A stretch of 64,000 nucleotides of DNA from an uncultured Pelagibacteraceae bacterium (lineage in GTDB: Bacteria; Pseudomonadota; Alphaproteobacteria; Pelagibacterales; Pelagibacteraceae). A program made the translations under genes and the position numbers. Below the pieces are notes generated by a model. That model was given only the letters and a program-made list of their open reading frames with translations, was not told the origin of the DNA and ran no database searches. The stretch's first letter is position 1; the number at the start of each line of letters is the position of its first letter. The stretch lies in the NCBI GenBank assembly GCA_902598125.1, contig CACKAJ010000003.1:62001-126000 (forward strand). The letters are read 5' to 3'. Positions 40,412-52,222 of this stretch are shown piece after piece.

Positions 40412-43400
40412 ATATCTTGTAGAGAGGTAACACTGATATTTCTCAATTTTAAAGATTTAATACCTTCTAAACAAACCTTGGCCGTTGACATATTTGTACA
40501 ATACGGAACTTTATTGGCTAAAGTAGCTCTTCTCAAAGCCAATGCATCACTTAACTGAGTTTCACTATTTCCACCTCCAGTATTAATAACTAAAGCTATC
40601 TTTTTAGCATTAAGAACATCAACAATATGTGGTGATCCCTGATTGACTTTATTAATTTTTTTACATTTAATACCATGTTGACTAATGTAATCGGCTGTAC
40701 CACCGGTCCCACAAAGTTTAAAATCTAATTTAACTAATTGTTTAGCTAATCGTACCCCTTCTTCTTTATGACTATTTTTTAAAGAAATAAAAGCTAAACC
40801 CTTTTTAGGAAGAGAGTTGGAGGCTGCGATTTGACTCTTTGCAAAAGCCATCCCAAAATTTCTATCAAAACCCATCACTTCACCTGTAGACTTCATTTCT
40901 GGCCCAAGCAAAAGATCACTGTTTGGAAATTTATTGAACGGAAATACTGCTTCTTTAACTGCAAACATGTCTTTAGTTTTACTTTTTAAGTTGAACTTAG
41001 TTAATTTTTCACCAGCCATAACTCTTGAGGCTATCTTAGCAAGCGGTAAATTTTTTGCTTTTGAAACAAACGGAACAGTTCTACTAGCCCTTGGGTTTAC
41101 CTCTATTACATAAATTTTATCATTTTTAATTGCGTATTGAACGTTCATGAAACCTTTAACTTTAAGTGCTAAAGCTAATTTTTTTGTTTGATTTTCAATT
41201 TCTTTTATTAAAAAAGGTTTAATTGATACTGGCGGTAAACTACACGCAGAGTCACCCGAGTGAATTCCAGCTTCTTCTATATGTTGCATAATACCGGCTA
41301 CAAAAACTTTTTTTCCATCCGAAATTGCATCAACATCAACTTCCATTGCATTATCAATGAACTTATCAATTAAGATAGGATTTTTATCAGCAACTTTAAA
41401 TGCCTCTTTAACAAAATTTTTAAGCTGATTTTTTTCATGAACTATTTCCATAGCTCTGCCGCCTAGTACGTACGAAGGCCTTACCATTAAAGGCAAACCT
41501 ATTTTATCAGCTATCTTAATTGCTTGAGGAAAAGTTTTCGCTATACCACTCTTAGCTTGATTTAAATTTAACTTATTTAAAAGATTTCTAAATCTGTCTC
41601 TATCTTCGGCAAGATCAATCGATGTATACTGTGTACCTAAAATTGGAAGCTTGTTTTCGTGTAAAAATTTTGCAAGTTTGATAGGAGTTTGTCCTCCGAA
41701 TTGAGTTATTACACCTTTTACATTACCTTTTGATTTCTCTTTTTTAATAATGTTAAAAACATATTCATCAATTAAAGGTTCAAAATATAATCTATCACTT
41801 GTATCGTAATCTGTTGATACAGTTTCCGGATTACAATTGACCATTATAGTTTCATACTTAGCCTCTTTAAGAGCAAAACTAGCTTGGCAACAACAGTAGT
41901 CAAACTCTATTCCTTGACCAATTCTATTTGGACCTCCACCGAGTATTATAATTTTATTTTTGCTAGAAGGGTCAGACTCACATTCTACATAAGATGAAAA
42001 ATTTCTTTGATAAGTAGAATACATATACGGCGTAAAAGATTTAAATTCTGCAGCACAAGTATCTACTTTTTTATAAACTGGTAAAACTTTTAACGCAGTT
42101 CTTTTCTTTCTAATTAAAGTTTCCGAAGTATTAGTTAGTTCAGATAATTTTTTATCAGAAAATCCGATTGATTTAACATAATTGAATTCATTGAAAGTTT
42201 TTGGAATACCTTTTTTTCTTATTTTGATTTCATTATCTACTATTTCTTTAATTTGGCTTAAAAACCAAGGATCAATTTTTGAAAGTTTATGTATTTTATT
42301 TAAGTTAATTTTTTTTCTTATAGCTTCAGCAACAAGTAAAATTTTATTTGGGATATTTTCTTTTAGCTTCTTTTCTATTTTTTCTTTACTAAGATTAAAT
42401 ATTTGATCTAATCCTGAGAAACCTGTCTCCAAGGAAACCAAAGCTTTTTGTAAAGACTCTTTAAAGTTTCTGCCTATTGCCATAGCTTCACCAACAGATT
42501 TCATTGATGTACCTAAAACTGCAGCTGAAGTTGAGAATTTTTCAAAGGTAAATCTAGGAATTTTTGTCACTACATAATCTATTGTAGGCTCAAAAGATGC
42601 AGGAGTTACTTTTGTGATTTCGTTTTTTAATTCATCTAAAGTGTACCCAACTGCTAGCTTTGCAGCTACTTTTGCTATTGGAAACCCAGTTGCTTTAGAA
42701 GCTAAAGCAGACGATCTTGAGACTCTTGGGTTCATCTCAATAATCACCATCCTTCCATTTTTTGGATTGATTGCAAATTGAACATTAGATCCACCAGTTT
42801 CCACTCCAATTTTTCTTAGGCAAGCTAAAGAAGCATTCCTCATTACTTGATACTCTTTGTCAGTTAAAGTAAGCGCAGGAGCAATAGTAACGGAGTCCCC
42901 AGTATGTATGCCCATAGGATCAACGTTTTCTATCGAACAAATAATAATACAGTTATCATTTTTATCTCTTACTACTTCCATCTCAAATTCTTTCCAACCC
43001 TCCAGACACTCCTCTACTAAAACTTGATTAACAGGTGACTCATGTAATCCATTCTTTATTATCTTAAAAAACTCTTTTTTATTTTTAGCAATACCACCAC
43101 CCAATCCGCCAAGAGTGAAAGCTGGTCTAATTATTGCAGGTAATCCAATTTGTTTTAATGCATTAGCGGACTGATTAAAATTATTTACAATTTTTGATTT
43201 AGGAAGATCTAAACCAATCTCGATCATGTTTTTTCTAAACTTTTTTCTATCTTCAGCATTAGATATTGCTTTTGAATTTGCACCTATTAGTTCAATTTTA
43301 TATTTTTTGAGAATTCCTTTTTTTTCAGCCTCCATTGCTAAATTTAATGCAGTTTGACCTCCCATAGTTGGTAAAATTGCATCAGGTTTTTCTTTAATAA

Positions 43401-43632
43401 GAATTTGCTCAAGAACTTCAATCGTAATAGGCTCGATATAGGTTTTATCTGCAACATTTGGATCAGTCATTATAGTTGCTGGATTAGAGTTAATTAAAAT
43501 TACTTTAAATCCCTCGTCTTTTAATGCTTTACATGCTTGAGTTCCTGAGTAATCAAATTCACAAGCTTGTCCAATGATAATTGGTCCAGCTCCAACAACT
43601 AAAATCTTTTTAATATCTTTTCTTTTTGGCAT
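40408..43632 (-). CDS. carB: Carbamoyl-phosphate synthase large subunit
   Basis: 1074 aa, duplicated ATP-grasp halves, [41 protein letters not shown]. Confidence 0.98.
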   Translation of the reverse strand: MPKRKDIKKILVVGAGPIIIGQACEFDYSGTQACKALKDEGFKVILINSNPATIMTDPNVADKTYIEPITIEVLEQILIKEKPDAILPTMGGQTALNLAMEAEKKGILKKYKIELIGANSKAISNAEDRKKFRKNMIEIGLDLPKSKIVNNFNQSANALKQIGLPAIIRPAFTLGGLGGGIAKNKKEFFKIIKNGLHESPVNQVLVEECLEGWKEFEMEVVRDKNDNCIIICSIENVDPMGIHTGDSVTIAPALTLTDKEYQVMRNASLACLRKIGVETGGSNVQFAINPKNGRMVIIEMNPRVSRSSALASKATGFPIAKVAAKLAVGYTLDELKNEITKVTPASFEPTIDYVVTKIPRFTFEKFSTSAAVLGTSMKSVGEAMAIGRNFKESLQKALVSLETGFSGLDQIFNLSKEKIEKKLKENIPNKILLVAEAIRKKINLNKIHKLSKIDPWFLSQIKEIVDNEIKIRKKGIPKTFNEFNYVKSIGFSDKKLSELTNTSETLIRKKRTALKVLPVYKKVDTCAAEFKSFTPYMYSTYQRNFSSYVECESDPSSKNKIIILGGGPNRIGQGIEFDYCCCQASFALKEAKYETIMVNCNPETVSTDYDTSDRLYFEPLIDEYVFNIIKKEKSKGNVKGVITQFGGQTPIKLAKFLHENKLPILGTQYTSIDLAEDRDRFRNLLNKLNLNQAKSGIAKTFPQAIKIADKIGLPLMVRPSYVLGGRAMEIVHEKNQLKNFVKEAFKVADKNPILIDKFIDNAMEVDVDAISDGKKVFVAGIMQHIEEAGIHSGDSACSLPPVSIKPFLIKEIENQTKKLALALKVKGFMNVQYAIKNDKIYVIEVNPRASRTVPFVSKAKNLPLAKIASRVMAGEKLTKFNLKSKTKDMFAVKEAVFPFNKFPNSDLLLGPEMKSTGEVMGFDRNFGMAFAKSQIAASNSLPKKGLAFISLKNSHKEEGVRLAKQLVKLDFKLCGTGGTADYISQHGIKCKKINKVNQGSPHIVDVLNAKKIALVINTGGGNSETQLSDALALRRATLANKVPYCTNMSTAKVCLEGIKSLKLRNISVTSLQDI

Positions 43633-44818
43633 TTTTTTTCATATAATTTACAAATTTTTCAAATAAATAAACACTATCCTGTGGACCAGGGTTGGACTCA
43701 GGATGATATTGTACAGAATAAACAGGTTTGTTTTTTAATTTTAATCCTTCAATACTGTTATCAAAAAGAGATTGGTGAGTAATTTGTATATTTTTTTTTA
43801 AACTACTTTTCACAACTTCAAATCCATGGTTTTGACTGGTAATTTCTACACGCCCATTAATTAAATTTTTGACTGGATGATTTGCACCTCTATGACCAAG
43901 ACTCATTTTTTTTGTCTTTGCACCCAATGCTAAAGCAAGAATTTGATGACCTAGACAAATACCGAATACAGGTAAATTATTTTTAATTAATTCTTTTATT
44001 ATTGGTACGGCATATTTACCTGTTGCAGCTGGATCACCTGGTCCATTAGATAGAAAAACTCCATTTGGTTTTAATTTAATTATATCTGTTGCTAATGTTT
44101 TGCACGAGACTACAGTAACTTTACAATTAAAATCTGAAAAGTATCTTAAAATATTTTTTTTTACTCCATAATCTATCGCGACAACGTGAAAGTTTTTTTT
44201 GTTATTTCTTACAAAACCTGACTCTTTTTTCCATGTTTTATAACCTTTCCAAGTGTAATTCTTCTTCGTAGAAACTTTTTGAGCTAAATCTAAATCTTTA
44301 AGACCACTCCAATTTTGGGTTTGTCTAAGAAGTTTTTTTATATTTAGTTTATTATTTTTGGAGAATGATATGGTTCCTTTCGGAGCCCCTTTATCTCTAA
44401 TAAAATTTGTAAGATTTCTTGTGTCGATGCCAGTGATGCCTACAATTTTATTTTTCCTTAGCCATTCATCAAGGTGTTTAAGCGCTCTATAGTTAGAAGG
44501 ATTTGTAATCTCAGAATTTATGATAACTCCCTTAGTCCAGATTTTATTAGATTCATGATCTTCTAAGTTAGTTCCAACATTTCCAACATGGGGAAATGTA
44601 AAATTAATAATTTGCTCAGCGTAAGATGGGTCTGATATTATTTCTTGATAACCAGTGATAGAGGTATTAAAACACACTTCCCCTGTAGCAGTACCTTGAT
44701 AACCTAGCCCTAAACCTTTAAAAAATTTACCGTTTTGTAGAATTAAAATAGCAGTGGAATCGATCTTATTAAGATTTTTAATTGAGTTTATATTTTGAAT
44801 AGAAGGTTTCAAATACAA
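43610..44818 (-). CDS. carA: Carbamoyl-phosphate synthase small subunit (upstream start is TTG; exact start uncertain)
   Basis: [54 protein letters not shown] glutaminase. Confidence 0.97.
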   Translation of the reverse strand: MYLKPSIQNINSIKNLNKIDSTAILILQNGKFFKGLGLGYQGTATGEVCFNTSITGYQEIISDPSYAEQIINFTFPHVGNVGTNLEDHESNKIWTKGVIINSEITNPSNYRALKHLDEWLRKNKIVGITGIDTRNLTNFIRDKGAPKGTISFSKNNKLNIKKLLRQTQNWSGLKDLDLAQKVSTKKNYTWKGYKTWKKESGFVRNNKKNFHVVAIDYGVKKNILRYFSDFNCKVTVVSCKTLATDIIKLKPNGVFLSNGPGDPAATGKYAVPIIKELIKNNLPVFGICLGHQILALALGAKTKKMSLGHRGANHPVKNLINGRVEITSQNHGFEVVKSSLKKNIQITHQSLFDNSIEGLKLKNKPVYSVQYHPESNPGPQDSVYLFEKFVNYMKKNAKKKRY

Positions 44819-44938
44819 CTCATGAGTTAAAGTAAAAAACTTATAAACATGATTTTGCGCAACATATGAAATAGTAATAAAATCGTCAAGAAAGTTCTTT
44901 TTAATTATCTAAGAATTGTGATTAAAATAATTTTAAAC

Positions 44939-45394
44939 ATGTCTTTGAAAAAGCAAATCGAAGAAAAATTAAATGAAGCACTTAAGGCTAAGGATAAGAG
45001 CACGTATCCAACCCTTAGGTTAGTAGTATCAGCCATAAAAGATGCTGAGATAGCAGGTCGAACCAAAGGTCAAAAAGGGATGTCAGATAGTGAATTAACC
45101 TCTATTTTAAAAAAAATGATTAAACAGAGAAACGAGTCGTGCGAAGTGTATAAAAAAGCAGGACGGAAAGAACTTCTAGAAAATGAAACTAAAGAAATAG
45201 AAGTTATAAGTGCATTTTTACCTAAACAACTTAGCGAAGCTGAGACTAAAAAAATATGTGAGGAAGCCATAAAATCATCCGGGGCATCTTCAATGAAAGA
45301 TATGGGAAAAGTCATGGGAATTTTAAAATCAAAACATGCAGACACACTTGATTTTTCAAAAGTAAGCTCAATTATAAAAGAACTATTGCATTAA
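44939..45394 (+). CDS. GatB/YqeY-domain protein
   Basis: MSLKKQIEEKLNEALKAKDKSTYPTLRLVVSAIKDAEI, GKVMGILKSKHADTLDFSKVS. Confidence 0.93.
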   Translation: MSLKKQIEEKLNEALKAKDKSTYPTLRLVVSAIKDAEIAGRTKGQKGMSDSELTSILKKMIKQRNESCEVYKKAGRKELLENETKEIEVISAFLPKQLSEAETKKICEEAIKSSGASSMKDMGKVMGILKSKHADTLDFSKVSSIIKELLH

Positions 45395-47182
45395 ATGAAA
45401 TATCCAAAAGAATATCTTGATGAAATAAAATTAAGATTAAAAGTGTCTCAAGTAGTGGGAAAAACAGTTCAATTAAAAAAAAGAGGAAAAGAGTTTATTG
45501 GGCTTTCGCCCTTCAAGAACGAAAAAAGTCCATCCTTCACCGTCAATGATGAAAAGGAATTTTACCATTGTTTTAGTAGTGGTGAGCATGGAAATATTTT
45601 TGATTTTGTAATGAAAACAAAATCTATGGGCTTTGGTGAAGCTGTAAGAATTTTGGCTGCAGAAGCCGGAATGCAACCTTTTAGATTTTCAAACTTCGAT
45701 AGAAAAAAAGATTTAAGATTTCAAAATTACAAAAGCATTTTAAGAGATTATTCAAATTTCTTTAATCAGCAATTATTTGATGTCAATAACAGCGAAGCGT
45801 TAGAATATCTAAAAAAGAGGGGATTGAACAAAAAAATTATTGAAGAGTTTCATTTAGGTTATGTTCCCTGGAAAAATAATTTTTATAATGATTTGATTAA
45901 AAAATATTCAGAAGAAGAAATAAATCTAACGGGATTGTTTTACAAAAATGAAAAAACAGGTAGATATGTAGATCGTTTTAATTCAAGGATAATTTTTCCT
46001 GTAAATAATTTATCTGAAGATACCATTGCATTTGGAGGAAGAATAATTAAAGAGAGCAAATTTGCAAAGTACATTAATTCTCCAGAGACTGAATTTTATA
46101 AGAAAGGAAATATCATTTTTAATTTGGATAAAGCTAAAAATATGAGATCAGAGACAGATGAAGTATTAATTGTAGAGGGTTATATGGATGTTGTAAGTGT
46201 TTATTCATCTGGAGTAAAAAATGTAGTTGCAAACTCGGGCACAGCTCTTACTGATAGGCAAATCAACTTAATTTGGAAATTTTTTTCCAACCCAACTATA
46301 TGTTTAGATGGAGATGATAGCGGACAGAAGGCTGCTTTAAGAATTGCTGAAAAGTTATTTCCTTTGATAAATGAAAAAAATAAAATTTTTTTTTCGATAA
46401 TGCCCGAAGGAAAAGATCCGGATGATTTTATAAAACAAAATGGTAAAGATGGATTATTAAAATTGTTAAAAAGAAAGGAAATTATCCAATCATTTATTTG
46501 GAATTATCATCTTAACAATATTGATTTAAGTAATCCTTACGAGATATCAAAATTTGAAAAAGAAATTAAAAAACTTTCTTATTCAATTCAAGATGAAACA
46601 TTAAAAAAATATGTTTTAGAGGATTATTTAGAAAAAATTAGAAAATTAACTCCAATTCAATCTTTTGATCAAAGAAAAAAACTTTCTAGATTTGAGAAGA
46701 AAAAAGATTATAGGATACTTAAAGAAACTAAAATTTTGCATCAAAAAAGAAAAAATTTATCAAAAATACAAATTTTAGAATTTTCAATTTTATATATTAT
46801 TTTAAATAATTTCAAAGTAGCTTCAAAAAAATTAGAAGAGTTATCTGAAATTAACTTTTTAACTGAAAACAATGAGGCGCTTAAAAATAAAATTTTAAAT
46901 TCAGTCACTCATGACGAAAGTGGAGAAATAATTATGAATTCTATAAATACAGAATATGAAAAAATTATTAACACAATAAATGAAAACACAAATATTCAGA
47001 TGATAATTCAAAATAAATCAGATCAAGATGTTTTAAATTTGCTCACCGATCTAATTCTTGACCATAAAGAGCAAAACAATTTAAAAAAAATAGAATCTCT
47101 CGAGCAAAAATTGATTAATAACTTAGACGAAAACTCTTATTCGGAACTAATTAAGCTCAAAAGCCAGCTAAATAGGGATTAA
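45395..47182 (+). CDS. dnaG: DNA primase
   Basis: FTVNDEKEFYHCFSSGEHGNIFDFV (CHC2-like), TOPRIM VLIVEGYMDVVSV, CLDGDDSGQKAALR. Confidence 0.96.
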   Translation: MKYPKEYLDEIKLRLKVSQVVGKTVQLKKRGKEFIGLSPFKNEKSPSFTVNDEKEFYHCFSSGEHGNIFDFVMKTKSMGFGEAVRILAAEAGMQPFRFSNFDRKKDLRFQNYKSILRDYSNFFNQQLFDVNNSEALEYLKKRGLNKKIIEEFHLGYVPWKNNFYNDLIKKYSEEEINLTGLFYKNEKTGRYVDRFNSRIIFPVNNLSEDTIAFGGRIIKESKFAKYINSPETEFYKKGNIIFNLDKAKNMRSETDEVLIVEGYMDVVSVYSSGVKNVVANSGTALTDRQINLIWKFFSNPTICLDGDDSGQKAALRIAEKLFPLINEKNKIFFSIMPEGKDPDDFIKQNGKDGLLKLLKRKEIIQSFIWNYHLNNIDLSNPYEISKFEKEIKKLSYSIQDETLKKYVLEDYLEKIRKLTPIQSFDQRKKLSRFEKKKDYRILKETKILHQKRKNLSKIQILEFSILYIILNNFKVASKKLEELSEINFLTENNEALKNKILNSVTHDESGEIIMNSINTEYEKIINTINENTNIQMIIQNKSDQDVLNLLTDLILDHKEQNNLKKIESLEQKLINNLDENSYSELIKLKSQLNRD

Positions 47183-47233
47183 AAAAGCATAGATTTTTTA
47201 AACTTAGTCATTATATATAACACTCTATTCAAT

Positions 47234-49108
47234 ATGGCTGAAAAACTCATAACTAAATCTTTTGAAAGACTTCTAGATAAAGGCAAACACAGAGGTTTTA
47301 TAACCTATGAGGAATTGGGTAAATCGCTTGGAAAAAGAAATAGCACAAATGATAACATTGAACGTGCATTTTTAATCTTAGTTGATGAAAAAATTACGTT
47401 AGTTGAAAAAAAATCTCAATATCAATCAAATAAAAAAAAAGAGACAACAACTCAAACCGAAGACAAAACATCTGATAAAAGTGACGATCCTATTAGAATG
47501 TATCTTAGAGAAATGGGTGGGGTTGAGCTCCTTTCTAGAGAGGGTGAAATTGCAATAGCTAAAAGGATTGAGGCAGGAAAAGATGTTATGATTAACGCGC
47601 TAACCCAAAGCCCTATCGTAGGAAAAAAAATATTTGAATGGAAAGAACAAATAGAAAATCAACAGATGCTAGTAAGAGATATCATTGACATAGATTCTAC
47701 TTACGAAGATTTTGAAGCTTCAAATGAAGATGATGATTTAAAGATAAGCAAAAAAGCAAAACCTAAAAAAGATAAAGAAAAAGAAAAAAACGATGAGGCT
47801 AATGAGAAAAAAGATGAAAATTCCAATAGTGAAGACGATGAATTTAATGTCTCTTTAGCAAAAATGGAAGAAGAAATAAAACCTAAAATTATAAATATTT
47901 TAGATTCATTAAATAAAAATTATTCCAAACTTCAAAAGTATCAAATCGAAAAACTTGAATGTTTACTTGAGTCCAAAGAATTATCAATTTCAAAAAGTAA
48001 AAATTTTAAGAAGATACAAGAAATTTTAGTAGATAATTTTAAAAACTTACAATTAGCTCCTCACGTAGTCGAAGAACTTGTACAATCTCATTACAAAGAA
48101 AATAAAAAGATAGTTTCTCTAGAGGGTGTCTTGCTAAGATTAGCTATGGATAACAAAATTTCTCGTGAAGAATTCTTAAAATATTATGTTGGGAATGAAA
48201 TAAATCCAAAATTTGAAAGCTTTTTAAAAGAAAATCAAACTTGGAAGTCTTTCTTTAAAAAATATAAAAAAGATTTCAAAGAAATAAAAGATAGATTAAT
48301 AGAATTTAGTAAAAAAATTGGTTTATCTGTAGGTGAATTTAAAAAGTTAGTAAGTAGAATTCAAAAAGGTGAGAGAGAGTCTAGAATAGCCAAAAAAGAG
48401 ATGGTAGAAGCAAATTTAAGACTAGTTATCTCTATTGCTAAGAAATACACTAATCGAGGTCTTCAATTTTTAGATTTAATTCAAGAAGGAAACATTGGCT
48501 TGATGAAAGCTGTCGATAAGTTTGAATATAGGCGGGGCTACAAGTTCTCTACTTACGCAACCTGGTGGATTAGACAAGCTATAACTAGGTCGATAGCTGA
48601 TCAAGCTCGAACAATTAGAATACCAGTTCATATGATTGAAACAATAAACAAAATTGTTAGAACACAAAGACAAATTATGAGTGAGTTCGGTAGAGAACCC
48701 ACACCAGAAGAGTTGGCAAAAAAGTTAGCTATGCCACTTGAAAAAGTAAGAAAAGTTTTAAAAATTGCAAAAGAGCCAGTGTCTTTAGAAACGCCAGTAG
48801 GAGATGAAGAAGATAGTAGTTTAGGTGATTTCATAGAAGATAAAAATGCTCTTCAGCCATTAGATACAGCTATTCAATCTAATTTGAGCGAGTCTACTAC
48901 AAAAATTTTAGCATCTTTGACACCTAGGGAGGAGAGAGTGTTAAGGATGAGGTTCGGAATTGGAATGAATACCGATCACACCTTAGAAGAAGTAGGTTTG
49001 CAGTTTTCAGTGACAAGAGAAAGAATAAGACAAATAGAAGCAAAGGCATTGAGAAAATTAAAACATCCAAGCAGATCTAAACAATTAAAAAGTTTTCTTG
49101 AAAAATAG
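47234..49108 (+). CDS. rpoD: RNA polymerase sigma factor RpoD (sigma-70)
   Basis: [74 protein letters not shown]. Confidence 0.97.
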   Translation: MAEKLITKSFERLLDKGKHRGFITYEELGKSLGKRNSTNDNIERAFLILVDEKITLVEKKSQYQSNKKKETTTQTEDKTSDKSDDPIRMYLREMGGVELLSREGEIAIAKRIEAGKDVMINALTQSPIVGKKIFEWKEQIENQQMLVRDIIDIDSTYEDFEASNEDDDLKISKKAKPKKDKEKEKNDEANEKKDENSNSEDDEFNVSLAKMEEEIKPKIINILDSLNKNYSKLQKYQIEKLECLLESKELSISKSKNFKKIQEILVDNFKNLQLAPHVVEELVQSHYKENKKIVSLEGVLLRLAMDNKISREEFLKYYVGNEINPKFESFLKENQTWKSFFKKYKKDFKEIKDRLIEFSKKIGLSVGEFKKLVSRIQKGERESRIAKKEMVEANLRLVISIAKKYTNRGLQFLDLIQEGNIGLMKAVDKFEYRRGYKFSTYATWWIRQAITRSIADQARTIRIPVHMIETINKIVRTQRQIMSEFGREPTPEELAKKLAMPLEKVRKVLKIAKEPVSLETPVGDEEDSSLGDFIEDKNALQPLDTAIQSNLSESTTKILASLTPREERVLRMRFGIGMNTDHTLEEVGLQFSVTRERIRQIEAKALRKLKHPSRSKQLKSFLEK

Positions 49109-49139
49109 CTGATAACTTCTTTAAATATAAACAATAAAA

Positions 49140-49916
49140 ATGTCTTTTGCATTAAAAAGAAAATTTCCACAAACCTATAATATTTTTAAAAAATTTGAAA
49201 AATATGTTCCTGCTTTTACAAAACTTTGGGATAAAAAAAGTTATCTTGTTAATTTAAAAATAGTTTCAATGCTAAGATATTGGAGACATTATCCAAGGCT
49301 AAAAGCAGAAGCAGATATTGTTTATAATTATTATAATGGTGGAGACTTTATAGATATTGGTGCATATGAGGGCATTTACTCATTTCTTCTTGCTCCAAAA
49401 GCGAAATTAAATGATACTTTTGTATCATGTGAACCTAATACTAAAGAAAAACAAGTTCTCACCGAAAATTTAAATATTTTAAAAAGACATTTTAAAAAGT
49501 TAAAATTTGTTATTGAATTTAATCCTGTTGGAGATGGAAACGATGTAATCGAGACTCCCACTCTTTACGGCCATCCAGTATTTACAAAAAAAAATAAAAA
49601 TTATTCTAATGAAATTGATGGAAGCATCTCAGTTAAATCAATTTCTATTGATGAGTTGGTAAGAATTAACAATTTAAAACCAAAGTTTATAAAAATTGAT
49701 GTTGAAGGTGCAGAATTCGGAGTCCTTCAAGGTATGACTGAGGTTTTTGAAAAACATATGCCTTCAATCATGATTGAAAAACATCCGACACTCATACCTA
49801 AGAACCTTAAAATTTCCCAAATAGATAATTTTTTAGTTGAAAAAGGCTATAGGATTAATAGGTCAATTTTCAAAGATGATATAGCTATCACTGAAATCTG
49901 GGAAAAATCTAAGTAA
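49140..49916 (+). CDS. FkbM-family methyltransferase
   Basis: FIDIGAYEGIYSFLLAP, SISIDELVRINNLKPKFIKIDVEGAEFGVLQGM. Confidence 0.87.
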   Translation: MSFALKRKFPQTYNIFKKFEKYVPAFTKLWDKKSYLVNLKIVSMLRYWRHYPRLKAEADIVYNYYNGGDFIDIGAYEGIYSFLLAPKAKLNDTFVSCEPNTKEKQVLTENLNILKRHFKKLKFVIEFNPVGDGNDVIETPTLYGHPVFTKKNKNYSNEIDGSISVKSISIDELVRINNLKPKFIKIDVEGAEFGVLQGMTEVFEKHMPSIMIEKHPTLIPKNLKISQIDNFLVEKGYRINRSIFKDDIAITEIWEKSK

Positions 49917-49982
49917 CCTCAAAACCTTAATAACTATCTCTTGAAGGTTAGGTCAAACACTTGTAAAAAAGGTTTTATTAAA

Positions 49983-50059
49983 GGGCCTGTAGCTCAGTTG
50001 GTTAGAGCAGTACACTCATAATGTATTGGTCCCAGGTTCGAGTCCTGGCGGGCCCACCA
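49983..50059 (+). tRNA. tRNA with CAT anticodon (tRNA-Ile2 favoured over elongator tRNA-Met), CCA encoded
   Basis: GGGCCTGTAGCTCAGTTGGTTAGAGCAGTACACTCATAATGTATTGGTCCCAGGTTCGAGTCCTGGCGGGCCCACCA; C4-G69 and C5-G68 pairs fit TilS-type recognition. Confidence 0.93.
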
Positions 50060-50063
50060 AATA

Positions 50064-50660
50064 TTAATTGTTAATAAACTCTTCAAGTTTTTGTATCAGA
50101 ATTTCAACTTTGTTATCATTAGAACTTAAAATTGAGGAAAATTCCTCTTTTTGAGTTCGAGCTAAACTTAATCCTTCTACAATCAAGTCTCTTATAAGAG
50201 GCTTCTCCGGATTCTTCGTGTAAATCCTCCAATCAATTTTAATTTTTGGACCACCATCTACTGGGACTATTTGAGAGTTTACAATAGTATAATTTACGCT
50301 TTTTTTATCTGCCTCTATTACTTTAAAATCACTATTCGAATAATCTGATAATCTTGAAGTTAAGCTTTTTAGAAAATATTTTTCAAAAGTATTTTGATAT
50401 TTAATTAAAATTTGCTTTTCAGAGGATTTTCTAATTTCCCCTAATGTATATAAACTTAAAGCTTTAATATCTACATTTTCAAGAGCTATTTCTTCAACAA
50501 ATTTTGCTTTCTCATCATCAGTTAAATTTTTATCTGACAATTTACTTATGACTTCAGTTACAAGTTCAGAAACAAACTCTTTTGGATCAGTACTGTAAGC
50601 AAATAATGAAGTATGTATTATGAAAATATAAGTAATTAAATAAACACAAATTTTATTCAT
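50064..50660 (-). CDS. mlaC: MlaC/Ttg2D-family phospholipid-binding periplasmic protein
   Basis: Signal peptide; FEKYFLKSLTSRLSDYSNSDFKV, PVDGGPKIKIDWRIY, IRDLIVEGLSLARTQKEEFSSIL. Confidence 0.87.
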   Translation of the reverse strand: MNKICVYLITYIFIIHTSLFAYSTDPKEFVSELVTEVISKLSDKNLTDDEKAKFVEEIALENVDIKALSLYTLGEIRKSSEKQILIKYQNTFEKYFLKSLTSRLSDYSNSDFKVIEADKKSVNYTIVNSQIVPVDGGPKIKIDWRIYTKNPEKPLIRDLIVEGLSLARTQKEEFSSILSSNDNKVEILIQKLEEFINN

Positions 50661-50668
50661 TGTTTAAA

Positions 50669-51412
50669 TTAATTATCTAACCCGCCCCAGTCGTCTTCCT
50701 CTTTTATAGAATTATTAATTTTATTTTCTCTATCTTGTAAGTAAATACTTTTTAAAGAAGAATATAAATCTATAGAATTTGCCTCCAAACTTTCAAAATT
50801 TTTATCATTATCAGCTCGAAAATCGATCGAGCTTGTTATCTTAACTGAGTAATAATCTAAAGTATTTCCAGACGTACTTAACAATTCTTTTTCTCTTAGT
50901 GTAATGTGTGCAAAAGGATCTACAAAAGTGTCTGCGAGCATCCCGAGCGAGTCTCTTAATGTTGATGGTCCTAAAATTGGAAGAACAAAATAACATCCTG
51001 GTCCAAAACCGTAATGTCCTAAAGTTTGTCCCACATCCTCATTATGAGGTATTAAGCCAATTTTTTCTGCTGGATTCAAGAAACCAAAAATACCTACAGT
51101 TGAGTTAATTGCAAAGCTACCGACCGAATGTCCAAGTTGTTTAAAATTTCCTTGTAAGATATTATTAGGTATAGACAAAAGCGTACTAATATTTGATGTA
51201 AAATTACTTGTGCCTTTTTTAATTGGATCAGGTAATTTATTATATCCTTTGGCTAGTGGTTCGAAGACTAGGTCATCAAAAGCCATATTAAATTTAAAAA
51301 TTGCTCTACTTGTGTTTTCAAAACATTCTTCTGTAGACTGTGCATTAGGTGCAAAAGTTAATAAAATAACTAGAACTGACAGTAAAATTTTTAAATTTTT
51401 AATAAGATACAT
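50669..51412 (-). CDS. mlaA: MlaA/VacJ-family lipoprotein
   Basis: FNMAFDDLVFEPLAKGYNKLPDPIKKG, GQTLGHYGFGPGCYFVLPILGPSTLRDSLG. Confidence 0.93.
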   Translation of the reverse strand: MYLIKNLKILLSVLVILLTFAPNAQSTEECFENTSRAIFKFNMAFDDLVFEPLAKGYNKLPDPIKKGTSNFTSNISTLLSIPNNILQGNFKQLGHSVGSFAINSTVGIFGFLNPAEKIGLIPHNEDVGQTLGHYGFGPGCYFVLPILGPSTLRDSLGMLADTFVDPFAHITLREKELLSTSGNTLDYYSVKITSSIDFRADNDKNFESLEANSIDLYSSLKSIYLQDRENKINNSIKEEDDWGGLDN

Positions 51413-51504
51413 AATGGCTATATATATAATTTTAATCTATTATCTATATAAATTTAAGCTTAAAAATGTTTAAATTATGCAAATAAAAAGCCCCATCTTA
51501 GATT

Positions 51505-52212
51505 ATGAAGATAAAATTTGACCTTTCACCGAATTACTCCAAAAAAAAAAGAGTTAAAAAAAATATCAAATTTGTAATAATACATTACACAGGAATGCAA
51601 TCAGAAATTGAATCATTAAATAGACTTAAAGACCCTAAAGCCAAAGTAAGTTGTCATTATTTAATTAATAGAAAGGGTATGATAATTCAGATGGTAAAAG
51701 AGAAATATATTGCCTGGCATGCTGGAAAGTCTAGATGGAAAAACTATAAAAATCTCAATTCTTATTCTATAGGCATTGAGTTAGTAAACAAAGGACATGA
51801 ATATGGATATCAAAATTTTACAAATAAACAGATTAGCGCCCTTTTACAATTATGTAAAAAATTAAAGAAAAAATATGCTTTGAAACAAATCAATTTTTTA
51901 GGGCATTCTGATATTTCACCTCTTAGAAAAGCTGACCCTGGAGAGAAATTTCCTTGGAAAAAATTATATAAAAATAACATAGGAAGTTGGTATAAAAAGC
52001 TTGATAGAATTCCAAATAAATTTATGAAAGAAAAAAATAATCTATTTTTCAAAAATTTACATAAACTTGGGTATAGATATTTTAGTCTTTCTAAAAAAAG
52101 TAAAACGGATTCGAGATTAATTAAATCATTTCAACAGCATTTCTTACCTAACAATGTTACTGGAAAAATAGACGAAAAAACCTTTAAAATAAGCCATTTT
52201 CTCATACAATAG
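51505..52212 (+). CDS. ampD: N-acetylmuramoyl-L-alanine amidase (AmpD-like, with C-terminal PG-binding region)
   Basis: FVIIHYTGMQS, CHYLINRKGMIIQMV, AWHAGKSRW, FLGHSDISPLRKADPGEKFPW. Confidence 0.92.
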   Translation: MKIKFDLSPNYSKKKRVKKNIKFVIIHYTGMQSEIESLNRLKDPKAKVSCHYLINRKGMIIQMVKEKYIAWHAGKSRWKNYKNLNSYSIGIELVNKGHEYGYQNFTNKQISALLQLCKKLKKKYALKQINFLGHSDISPLRKADPGEKFPWKKLYKNNIGSWYKKLDRIPNKFMKEKNNLFFKNLHKLGYRYFSLSKKSKTDSRLIKSFQQHFLPNNVTGKIDEKTFKISHFLIQ

Positions 52213-52222
52213 TTTTAATTTC

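Noticed and set aside
44819-44938. Possible riboswitch or attenuator upstream of carA/yqeY
   Set aside because: 120-bp AT-rich spacer without a recognisable conserved riboswitch core or strong hairpin
51413-51504. TTTAAGCTTAAA 12-nt palindrome in the mlaA/ampD spacer
   Set aside because: Short AT-rich palindrome, likely by chance; no linked regulator
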